A DNA stretch of 22,379 nt from JAMIFN01 sp035906235 (lineage in GTDB: Bacteria > Pseudomonadota > Gammaproteobacteria > Burkholderiales > Burkholderiaceae_C), in assembly GCA_035906235.1 (NCBI GenBank), contig JAMIFN010000047.1:1-22379 (forward strand), given 5' to 3'. A model generated the notes under the pieces. The model searched no databases. It saw nothing but the letters and a program-made list of their open reading frames with translations, and was not told where the DNA came from. Shown here one piece after another: positions 7,410 to 13,948 of this stretch. The position numbers and the translations under genes were made by a program. The first letter of the stretch is position 1, and each line of letters starts with the position of its first letter.

Positions 7410-8963
7410 ATGAGTCTTTTCAAATCCGCCTCGGTGGTTTCGGCCTTTACCTTGCTCTCGCGCATCACCGGTTATGCGCGCGAGGTCTTGTTTGCCGTCT
7501 TTTTTGGCGCCAACGCCCTGACCGATGCCTTTAATGTGGCTTTTCGCCTGCCCAATTTGCTGCGCCGCCTGTTTGCCGAAGGCGCGTTTGCCCAGGCTTT
7601 TGTGCCCACATTGGCCGCCACCAAAGCCGAGGCGGGCGAGGCACGCACGCGCGAGCTGCTGGCGCATGTGGCCACGGTGCTGTTTTGGGTGCTGTTTTTG
7701 GTGTCGGCAGCTGGCGTTTTAGCCGCGCCTTGGTTGGTGTGGGCGCTAGCCAGCGGTTTGCCCGCTGATGGCGAACAAGCTGCCGTGGTGATGACGCGCT
7801 GGATGATGCCTTATATCGGCTTGATTTCTTTTGTCTCGCTGGCTTCGGGCGTGCTCAATACCTGGGGCAAATTTGCGGTTTCAGCTTTTACGCCCACGCT
7901 GCTCAATATCTGTTTGATTGCCACCATGTGGCTGGGCGTGCCGCAAATGCAGGCGCTGGGCTATCCGCCCATTTACGCCCAAGCTTTGGGGGTGATGTTG
8001 GGCGGCATCGCGCAGCTGGCACTGCAGTTGTGGGCACTCAAAAAAATCGACATGCTGCCGCGCATAGGCCTGACTTGGCGGGCTGTCAAAACATCGTGGC
8101 AGCACGAGGACACGCAACGCATTCTGCGCCTGATGTTGCCCGCCGTGCTGGGCGTTAGCGTGGCGCAAATATCGCTCTTGATTAACACGCAAATCGCGTC
8201 TTATCTGCCGCCAGGATCGGTCAGCTGGCTTAGTTATTCAGACCGGCTGATGGAGTTCCCCACCGCCCTGCTGGGCGTGGCGCTGGGCGTGGTGTTGATG
8301 CCGCAACTGGCCGCAGCCAAAGCAGCGGACGATGCGCAGCGCTATTCGGCCATGATCGATTGGGGGCTGCGCCTGGTGCTGCTGTTTGCGCTGCCCTGCG
8401 CGGTGGCGCTGTTGGTGTTTAGCCGCCCGTTGGTGGAAAGCCTGTTTCACTATGGCCGTTTTACGGCGCATGACGCTAGCCAAGTGACGCGCTCGCTCAT
8501 GGGCTACGGCTTGGGGCTGTTGGGGCTGGTGGCCATCAAGGTGCTGGCACCGGCCTATTTTGCGCGCGGTGATATGAAAACCCCAGTCAAAATCGCCGTG
8601 GCGGTGCTGATCTTTACGCAGGTGCTGAATTACCTCTTGGTGCCACATTTGCAGCACGCCGCGCTGACCCTGAGCATCAGCTTGGGCGCCATGCTTAACG
8701 CCACTTGGCTGCTGACGGGGCTGGTGCGCAAAGGCAATTACCAACCCCAGCCGGGTTGGGGCAAAACCGTGCTGCAAATCAGCCTAGCCACAGCGGTGCT
8801 GGGCGCGGCGCTATGGGGCGTGCAGCAATACATCGATTGGGGCAGCCTACCCGCGCTATTGCGCGTGGGGGCGCTCTTGGGCGTGATTGCCGCGGTCGGG
8901 CTGCTCTACTTTGCTTGCCTCGCGCTGCTGGGGTTTCCTATCAGGCAGTTGATGCGGCGCTAA
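7410..8963 (+). CDS. murJ: Lipid II flippase MurJ
   Basis: This inner-membrane protein of the MOP superfamily moves lipid II across the membrane for peptidoglycan synthesis. It has 517 residues, close to the usual 510-525. The N-terminus has the family blocks LLSRITGYAREVLFAVFFGA, AFNVAFRLPNLLRRLFAEGA and FAQAFVP. Later blocks include RIILRLMLPAV-like helix starts, VSWLSYSDRLMEFP and LFHYGRF. Hydrophobic helices run through the length, consistent with 14 segments. It is divergent from the PCMT-like gene across about 130 bases, with no gene close behind it. Confidence 0.97.
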   Translation: MSLFKSASVVSAFTLLSRITGYAREVLFAVFFGANALTDAFNVAFRLPNLLRRLFAEGAFAQAFVPTLAATKAEAGEARTRELLAHVATVLFWVLFLVSAAGVLAAPWLVWALASGLPADGEQAAVVMTRWMMPYIGLISFVSLASGVLNTWGKFAVSAFTPTLLNICLIATMWLGVPQMQALGYPPIYAQALGVMLGGIAQLALQLWALKKIDMLPRIGLTWRAVKTSWQHEDTQRILRLMLPAVLGVSVAQISLLINTQIASYLPPGSVSWLSYSDRLMEFPTALLGVALGVVLMPQLAAAKAADDAQRYSAMIDWGLRLVLLFALPCAVALLVFSRPLVESLFHYGRFTAHDASQVTRSLMGYGLGLLGLVAIKVLAPAYFARGDMKTPVKIAVAVLIFTQVLNYLLVPHLQHAALTLSISLGAMLNATWLLTGLVRKGNYQPQPGWGKTVLQISLATAVLGAALWGVQQYIDWGSLPALLRVGALLGVIAAVGLLYFACLALLGFPIRQLMRR

Positions 8964-9039
8964 TGCGATAGATCGAATCCTAAGACTTGCCAATCCGTTT
9001 TTGTATGTAGCGCCTTTGTTTCACATCATCCACCTGAAT

Positions 9040-9064
9040 AGGGGGATTGACGCCCCCCTTTTAC
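9040..9064 (+). terminator. Probable murJ terminator
   Basis: AGGGGG (9040-9045) pairs with CCCCCT (9054-9059) around an 8-base loop, followed by TTTTA. It lies about 75 bases after the murJ stop. Confidence 0.6.
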
Positions 9065-9115
9065 TGACTGCACTCTCGCATGTTTTTTGCAAACTTGTTC
9101 TCGGGAGTCCTAAAA

Positions 9116-9811
9116 ATGAACACAATTTTTAAAATTTCTGCATTGGCTGCTTGTGTAGCGGCAGGTTTTCTGGCTGCCTGTGGTGGTGGCGGAAGTGGTA
9201 CTGCGGCCACATCAACACCTGCGCCCGGAGCAACGGCAACGGCCACATCAACACCTGCGCCCGGAGCAACGGCAACGGCCACATCAACACCTGCACCCGG
9301 AGCAACGGCAACATCAACACCTGCGCCCGGAGCTACTAACACGCCTACGCCTGCTGCTACGCCTACCTCTGCACCATGTACGGGAGCGTTTATCAAAGGT
9401 ACGGTGGACGGCTCAGTGCGCAATGCTACGGTGGATGTGACAGGCAGTTGGGTTAACAATGGAGGGGCTGGTAGCGCCCTGACTGGAAAAACTATGGATA
9501 GTCCAGCCCCTGCGGTATGGACTATTCAGCACTTAGAAAATACGGTAGGTGGCCCCTATGCTTGCAATGTGAGCGGCAGCAAAATTGGCGCGATTACCTT
9601 TAGTGACCCCACCGTTGTCGTCAATCCCATGACTGACGCTATGAAAATCCAAGTGACTAGTGCGGGTGGTTCGCTTGGTGCTTGTTCCGTGACGGTTACG
9701 GCATCTTCCGCCAACTCGGTCGAAGGTACTTTCACGGCGACGCTGCACAACAACTTGGGTTATAGCCGCACGGTGACGAATGGTTCGTTCAAGGTGTGCA
9801 AAACCAATTAA
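9116..9811 (+). CDS. Lipoprotein with Thr/Pro/Ala tandem repeats, function unknown
   Basis: This is a predicted lipoprotein of 231 residues. The start at ATG 9116 has GGGAG upstream and gives MNTIFKISALAACVAAGF, then the lipobox LAAC with the lipidated cysteine at 22, followed by GGGGSG. A low-complexity stalk follows (about 30-85), made of TSTPAPGATATA units and rich in Thr, Pro and Ala. The globular part begins at APCTGAFIKGTVDG and contains beta-rich sequence with a few cysteines (PYACNVSG, LGACSVTV, FKVCKTN). I do not recognise this domain. A stalk of this kind would hold the domain away from the membrane. A start at 9080 in the same frame would put extra residues before the signal peptide and is rejected. 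Confidence 0.82.
   Translation: MNTIFKISALAACVAAGFLAACGGGGSGTAATSTPAPGATATATSTPAPGATATATSTPAPGATATSTPAPGATNTPTPAATPTSAPCTGAFIKGTVDGSVRNATVDVTGSWVNNGGAGSALTGKTMDSPAPAVWTIQHLENTVGGPYACNVSGSKIGAITFSDPTVVVNPMTDAMKIQVTSAGGSLGACSVTVTASSANSVEGTFTATLHNNLGYSRTVTNGSFKVCKTN
9209..9333 (+). repeat. Tandem repeat of 36 bases inside lipoprotein gene
   Basis: Unit starts are at 9209, 9245, 9281 and 9311. The first two units (36 bases each) are identical. The third has one base change (GCG to GCA) and lacks 6 bases (30 long). The fourth diverges after about 23 bases. Each full unit encodes TSTPAPGATATA. All units are multiples of three, so copy-number change would keep the frame. Confidence 0.95.
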
Positions 9812-9889
9812 GTAGCGTTTTTACGAACGCATCAAAAAACCTCAATTTCCAAGAAACAGCCCCAATAAAATCAATGAGCTGCAAGTGCC

Positions 9890-9913
9890 AAATCCTGGAT
9901 TTCAGGGTTTTTT
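9890..9913 (+). terminator. Probable lipoprotein-gene terminator
   Basis: AAATCCTG (9890-9897) pairs with CAGGGTTT (9903-9910), with one G-T pair, around GATTT; more T residues follow. It lies just before the 3' end of the convergent dnaB gene. Confidence 0.6.
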
Positions 9914-9924
9914 AGAGGCTCCCT

Positions 9925-11628
9925 TTAGTACTCGTCTTCAAACTGCTGCGCCAGGCTTTCAAAGCGCGTCAGCGGTTTCAAGAAAGATAGGCGCACCGTG
10001 CCCGTGGGGCCGTTTCGTTGTTTGGCGATGATGACTTCGGCGACGCCGGGGTCTTTGCTTTCTTTGTTGTAGTAGTCGTCGCGGTAGATGAACATGATGA
10101 TGTCGGCATCTTGCTCAATCGCGCCCGATTCGCGCAGGTCGCTCATCATGGGGCGTTTATCGGTGCGGCTTTCTACCCCTCGGCTGAGCTGCGAGAGCGC
10201 GATCACGGGGCATTGCAGCTCTTTGGCCAGCATTTTTAGGCCACGCGATATTTCGCCCAGTTCGGTGGCGCGGTTTTCTTCGCGTCCGCCGCTGGAGCCG
10301 CTCATCAATTGCAAATAATCCACCACGATAAGCCCGAGTTTGCCTTCGCGCCGCGCCAAACGGCGGGCATTGGCACGCAGCTCGGATGGCGTTAGGCCGC
10401 TGGACTCATCAATGTGCAGGGGGATGTCTTTGAGCTGGTCTATGGCCTCGGCAAAGCGCGGCCATTCGTCTTGGCTCAGCTGCCCGGTGCGCAAACGCCC
10501 TTGGTCGATGCGGCCTATCGAGCCGACGATACGCACCGCCAGCTGCGCTGCGCCCATTTCCATGGAAAACACGGCCACGGGCATGTGCTCGTTCAGCGCC
10601 ACATGCTCGGCAATGTTGATGGCCAGCGAGGTTTTGCCCATAGAGGGGCGGGCGGCCAGCACCACCAAATCGCCCGCTTGCAGGCCGCTGGTCATGCGGT
10701 CTAAATCATAAAAGCCTGTGGGTACGCCAGTGACATCGGTGGGGTTGTCGGCCAGCTCTTGCACTTTGTCCATCAAATCGACGACCAAGGTGTCCATGCT
10801 GACAAAGCCCTGCTTCATGCGCGAGGATTCTTCGCCGATTTTGAAGATTTTTTGCTCGGCTTCGTCCAACACTTTGGCCACTTCTAGGCCTTGGGTGTTG
10901 AAGGCGCGGGTGGAGATTTCGTCGCTGGCGCTGACGAGTTTGCGCAAGATGCTGCGCTCGCGCACGATTTCGGCGTAGCGGCGGATATTGCTGGCGCTGG
11001 GTACAAACTGCGCCAAGCTGTTGATGTAGGGCAGGCCACCCACTTCTTCGGCCTTGCCTTTGCGTTGCAGGGCTTCAAACACGGTGATGACATCGGCCGG
11101 CTTGCTGGCGTTCATCAAATCGGCCATGGCGGCAAAAATCAGGCGGTGTTCGTAGCGATAAAAATCATCGGCCACCAGCAAATCGCCCATGTTTTCCCAG
11201 GCGTGGTTGTCTAGCAGCAGGCCGCCCAGTACCGAGCTTTCGGCTTCTAGCGAATGCGGTGGAATGCGCAATTGCGCAATTTGCGCGTCGGGGATGGCGC
11301 TAAAGCTGCTAACGGCGGCGCTGCCATCGGGCGTGCTCAGGCCGTCGCGCGCGGTGCGTTGGGCGCGGTGGCTGCTGTTGTTATGGTTACTGGCGTTGGC
11401 GGCCGTGGCGTTTTTGGCCGAGGGTTTGCGGGCAGTTTTTTTGCCGCTGCCGCTGGCGTTGCTGGACTCGGCTGGCGTTGCGCCCAGCCAAGGCAGGGCG
11501 TCGTCTTCGGCATCAAAGGCATCGGGGGCGAGATAGGGCGCGTCGTCTTCGTCGGCCATAAAGGGCTGGGCGTCGATGTCGGCTTGGCTCAATGCTTCGT
11601 CTGCGGGGGTGTTTTTTTTCTTGGGCAT
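9925..11628 (-). CDS. dnaB: Replicative DNA helicase DnaB with long N-terminal extension
   Basis: This is the hexameric 5'-3' helicase of the replication fork. The N-terminal DnaB domain starts at RIPPHSLEAESSVLGGLLLD (121-140). The RecA-like domain has Walker A ARPSMGKTS (326-334), FSMEMG, Walker B LIVVDYLQL (433-441), and SQLSRGVESR and SDLRESGAIEQDAD near the end. Total length is 567 against about 470 for E. coli. The excess is a low-complexity head of about 110 residues, first acidic (ADEDDAPYLAPDAFDAEDDA), then rich in Ser, Ala, Lys and Asn. No good alternative start lies between Met24 and the conserved domain, so the head seems to be translated. No clear ribosome site precedes 11628. 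The gene is divergent from dgkA and has no rplI beside it. Confidence 0.96.
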   Translation of the reverse strand: MPKKKNTPADEALSQADIDAQPFMADEDDAPYLAPDAFDAEDDALPWLGATPAESSNASGSGKKTARKPSAKNATAANASNHNNSSHRAQRTARDGLSTPDGSAAVSSFSAIPDAQIAQLRIPPHSLEAESSVLGGLLLDNHAWENMGDLLVADDFYRYEHRLIFAAMADLMNASKPADVITVFEALQRKGKAEEVGGLPYINSLAQFVPSASNIRRYAEIVRERSILRKLVSASDEISTRAFNTQGLEVAKVLDEAEQKIFKIGEESSRMKQGFVSMDTLVVDLMDKVQELADNPTDVTGVPTGFYDLDRMTSGLQAGDLVVLAARPSMGKTSLAINIAEHVALNEHMPVAVFSMEMGAAQLAVRIVGSIGRIDQGRLRTGQLSQDEWPRFAEAIDQLKDIPLHIDESSGLTPSELRANARRLARREGKLGLIVVDYLQLMSGSSGGREENRATELGEISRGLKMLAKELQCPVIALSQLSRGVESRTDKRPMMSDLRESGAIEQDADIIMFIYRDDYYNKESKDPGVAEVIIAKQRNGPTGTVRLSFLKPLTRFESLAQQFEDEY

Positions 11629-11697
11629 AAGGGCGCAATGATAAAGGGCGAAGCCCTGTCAAAAAGGGCAGCGGAAATTCCAGTAGCATTGCCGCCC

Positions 11698-12129
11698 ATG
11701 AATGACACACGCCCAGGGCAGAAGTCTGCTGCCAGCTCGCCGTCCGCCAATCCACAAAAAAGCCGCAAAGGCTTAACGCGCCTGTGGCATGCCAGCTTGT
11801 ATTCGCTGGCGGGCTTAAAAGCCGCCTGGGCGGGCACGCCCGCGTTTCGCCTAGAAGTATGGCTTTTTGCCTGCATGTTGCCTGCCGCTGGGTATTTGGG
11901 GCGCAGCTGGCTGGAAGTGGCGTTTTTGCTTTCGACCGGGGTGTTTTTGATGGTGGTGGAGTTGCTCAATACCGCCATAGAAGCGGCTATCGACCGCATT
12001 GGCCTAGAGCTGCACCCCTTGTCGGGCATGGCGAAAGATCTGGGCTCAGCGGCGGTGTTTGTGGCCTGCTGCTACACGGGGCTGGTTTGGCTGGCGGCGG
12101 TGCTGCTGCACTTTATGCAAAAACAATAG
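11698..12129 (+). CDS. dgkA: Diacylglycerol kinase
   Basis: This small inner-membrane kinase recycles diacylglycerol to phosphatidic acid. It has 143 residues; E. coli has 122, and the extra length is a polar N-terminal tail (residues 1-25). The signature ELLNTAIEAAIDR is present, followed by HPLSGMAKDLGSAAVF. Three hydrophobic segments are visible (WLFACMLPAAGYLG, VAFLLSTGVFLMVVELL, AAVFVACCYTGLVWLAAVLL), as in the family. I start it at ATG 11698 (MNDTRPGQ), 69 bases from dnaB. Longer open frames upstream overlap dnaB antisense. The stop codon TAG (12127-12129) lies inside interspersed repeat copy F, so the last residues come from the repeat edge. Confidence 0.94.
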   Translation: MNDTRPGQKSAASSPSANPQKSRKGLTRLWHASLYSLAGLKAAWAGTPAFRLEVWLFACMLPAAGYLGRSWLEVAFLLSTGVFLMVVELLNTAIEAAIDRIGLELHPLSGMAKDLGSAAVFVACCYTGLVWLAAVLLHFMQKQ

Positions 12130-12157
12130 CTATTCAGACAGGATTTTCGTAAAAAAA
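12121..12157 (+). repeat. Interspersed repeat, copy F
   Basis: CAATAGCTATTCAGACAGGA followed by TTTTCG and an A-run matches the family pattern with a few changes (ATTC for ACTC, GACA for GGCA). It overlaps the 3' end of dgkA and provides its stop codon. It lies between the convergent dgkA and ptsN genes. Confidence 0.6.
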
Positions 12158-12169
12158 TACTGTTTTTTT
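12138..12169 (+). terminator. Weak terminator-like hairpin between dgkA and ptsN
   Basis: AAAAAAA (12151-12157) and TTTTTTT (12163-12169) can pair around TACTG, and ACAG (12138) with CTGT (12160) is another option. The pairing is almost all A-T, so a terminator function is uncertain, but it is the only candidate between the two convergent genes. Confidence 0.35.
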
Positions 12170-12185
12170 AACTGTATCAATAAGC

Positions 12186-12632
12186 CTAAATCTGCAACAA
12201 AGCGTACAAACTGGCACTTTCGGCCACGGTTTTAATCTGCTCGCGCAGGGCTTCATTGCCTAAAATTTGGGCAATATCTGACAAGATTTCTAAATGCTGC
12301 TGCGCATTGTTTTGCGGAATCAAGAGGCTGATGATGAGACTCACGGGTTCACCATCGGGTGCGTCAAAGCCTATGGGCGAACGCAGGCGCAGCAGCGCTG
12401 CTTGCGGCTCTTTAAGCCCCTTGATACGCCCGTGCGGGATGGCGACGCCGTGCCCCAACCCTGTGGAACCCAAGCGCTCGCGCGCAAACAGGCTATCGGT
12501 CACGGCCACGCGTGCCAAGCCGTGCTGGTTTTCAAACAACAGCCCCAGCTCTTCAAAGGCGCGTTTTTTGCTGGTGATCTCGGCATCCAAAATCATGTTG
12601 GAGACGGGCAAAATGGCAGCAAGGCGGTTCAT
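12186..12632 (-). CDS. ptsN: Nitrogen-type PTS EIIA protein
   Basis: This is the phosphocarrier EIIA-Ntr of the regulatory PTS (with PtsP and NPr), acting in the cytoplasm on potassium, nitrogen and stress control. It has 148 residues. The phosphorylated histidine is H67 in GHGVAIPHGRI, preceded by DSLFARERLGSTGLG. LSDIAQILGNEALREQI closes the fold. I choose ATG 12630-12632 (MNRLAAILPVSN) because this is the family's N-terminus; the open frame up to 12704 adds a basic leader not seen in it. The gene stands alone here: dgkA is convergent behind it, and hprK, its usual follower in betaproteobacteria, is absent. Confidence 0.93.
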   Translation of the reverse strand: MNRLAAILPVSNMILDAEITSKKRAFEELGLLFENQHGLARVAVTDSLFARERLGSTGLGHGVAIPHGRIKGLKEPQAALLRLRSPIGFDAPDGEPVSLIISLLIPQNNAQQHLEILSDIAQILGNEALREQIKTVAESASLYALLQI

Positions 12633-12711
12633 ACACAGATCAGGACGAGAGCCAAAAGCGCGATTATGCCGTAATGCTTTTTTGCAGCAGTATCCCCTCT
12701 GCACTCTGCCC

Positions 12712-12717
12712 TATAAT
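12712..12717 (+). promoter_or_regulatory. Candidate -10 element for ribF
   Basis: TATAAT in CCCTATAATTTAAGG is a perfect -10 hexamer about 67 bases before the ribF start. The -35 region at 17-18 bases (AGTATC/CAGTAT) is poor, so the promoter may need an activator or be weak. Confidence 0.45.
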
Positions 12718-12726
12718 TTAAGGCTT

Positions 12727-12770
12727 CTTGGCAGGTTAAACCTGCCTGAGTAGCTACACAATCAATAGCA
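12727..12770 (-). repeat. Interspersed repeat, copy B, in ribF leader
   Basis: On the minus strand it reads GTAGCTACTCAGGCAGGTTT, then AACCTGCC. It lies in the presumed ribF leader. In this copy the right part forms a hairpin, GGCAGG (12730-12735) with CCTGCC (12741-12746) around TTAAA. Confidence 0.65.
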
Positions 12771-12783
12771 AACAAGCCCTAAC

Positions 12784-13914
12784 ATGAAAGTCTTTCGCGG
12801 CCTGCAAGCGGCTGCCCTGCGCGAACTAGCCGCAGGCGCGGCGCTGACCATAGGCAATTTTGACGGCGTCCACCGTGGCCACCAGGCCATGATTGCCCTG
12901 CTGCGCGGCGAAGCCCGGCACCGCGGCCTGAAAACCTGCGCCCTGACTTTTGAGCCGCATCCGAAAGACTTTTTTGCGCGGCAATTGGGTAAACCAGAAT
13001 TAGCGCCCGCCCGGATTTCCACACTGCGCGACAAGCTGCAAACCCTAGAGGATGCAGGGCTAGACTGCTGCATCGTCTTGCCTTTCAACGCCAAGCTGGC
13101 GCATATGCCGCCGCAAGATTTCGTCGAAAAAATCTTGGTGGCCGGTCTGAACACCAAATACCTTTTGGTGGGCGATGATTTCCGCTTTGGCGCCAAACGC
13201 GCAGGTGATTTTTCCTTTTTGCACCAATCGGGCATGGCGCTGGGTTTTGATGTGGCGCGCATGAACAGCTACGAAATTGCCTGGTCTCACGCCGGCGGGC
13301 GCAGCGGCACGGGCTTATCCACCCTGCCCGCTGGCCCCTTTGCCGTGGGGCATGCTGCGGGGCCTTTTCAGGGCTTGCGCGTTTCCAGCTCGGCCGTGCG
13401 CGAGGCCTTGTCCGCAGGGCGTCTGGCCGATGCTGCCAAATTGCTAGGCCGCCCTTATGCTGTTAGCGGCCATGTCATGCACGGCGCCAAACTGGGGCGC
13501 GAGCTGGGTAAAACGCCCAGCCGCGAACACGGCTTTGCCACGCTCAATCTGCGCTTTAGTGGCCACCATCATCACTGGCAGCCCGCTGCGGCTGGAATTT
13601 TTGCCGTCTTGGTGCATGGGCTCGATAGCCAGCCACTGGCAGGCGTAGCCAATTTCGGCACGCGCCCCGCTATAGATGCCAACGATATCAATGGCGGCCG
13701 GGTTTTGCTGGAGACCCATATCCTCGACTGGCCAGCCCACCTGCCACGATTTCACGGCTATGGCCGTGTCATCCAAGTAGAGTTTTTGCTGAAACTGCAT
13801 GACGAGATCAAATACGAAGGCCTAGATGCGCTCACCGCTGGCATCGAAGCCGATTGCCAGGCCGCACGCGCTTTTTTCAGCCACCAGCGCAGTCCAGCCA
13901 ACGCTTTTTTCTAA
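12784..13914 (+). CDS. ribF: Bifunctional riboflavin kinase / FAD synthetase
   Basis: It phosphorylates riboflavin to FMN and adenylates FMN to FAD. It has 376 residues, against about 310-330 for many homologues. The synthetase half has GNFDGVHRGHQ (24-34), LTFEPHPKDFF, LLVGDDFRFGAKRAGD and SSSAVREALSAG. The kinase half starts at PYAVSGHVMHGAKLGRELG. The usual GxPTANL block is changed: after GRELG come KTPSREHGFATLNLRF, so the Thr and Asn remain but in an altered, longer loop. GVANFGTRPAID and the base-bearing ETHILDW are intact. A further insert of about 20 Gly/Ala/Pro-rich residues follows AWSHAGGRSG. No Shine-Dalgarno is visible before ATG 12784. ileS follows after 34 bases, so ribF-ileS is an operon. 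Confidence 0.94.
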   Translation: MKVFRGLQAAALRELAAGAALTIGNFDGVHRGHQAMIALLRGEARHRGLKTCALTFEPHPKDFFARQLGKPELAPARISTLRDKLQTLEDAGLDCCIVLPFNAKLAHMPPQDFVEKILVAGLNTKYLLVGDDFRFGAKRAGDFSFLHQSGMALGFDVARMNSYEIAWSHAGGRSGTGLSTLPAGPFAVGHAAGPFQGLRVSSSAVREALSAGRLADAAKLLGRPYAVSGHVMHGAKLGRELGKTPSREHGFATLNLRFSGHHHHWQPAAAGIFAVLVHGLDSQPLAGVANFGTRPAIDANDINGGRVLLETHILDWPAHLPRFHGYGRVIQVEFLLKLHDEIKYEGLDALTAGIEADCQAARAFFSHQRSPANAFF

Positions 13915-13948
13915 TATTTCTGCCCTTTTTGCCTTTATCTGTCCCGCC

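Noticed and set aside
9209..9333. Possible CRISPR-like array
   Set aside because: The units are contiguous without unique spacers, and they encode an in-frame Thr/Pro/Ala repeat of a lipoprotein.
11254..11697. N-terminal extension of dgkA into dnaB
   Set aside because: The extra residues are antisense to the low-complexity dnaB head. ATG 11698 gives a normal kinase length.
12633..12704. Longer ptsN start at 12704
   Set aside because: It adds a basic leader not found in the family. MNRLAAILPVSN at 12632 is the typical N-terminus.
12718..12783. FMN riboswitch before ribF
   Set aside because: The leader is only about 60 bases and lacks the conserved multi-helix FMN element. A repeat copy with a simple hairpin fills it.
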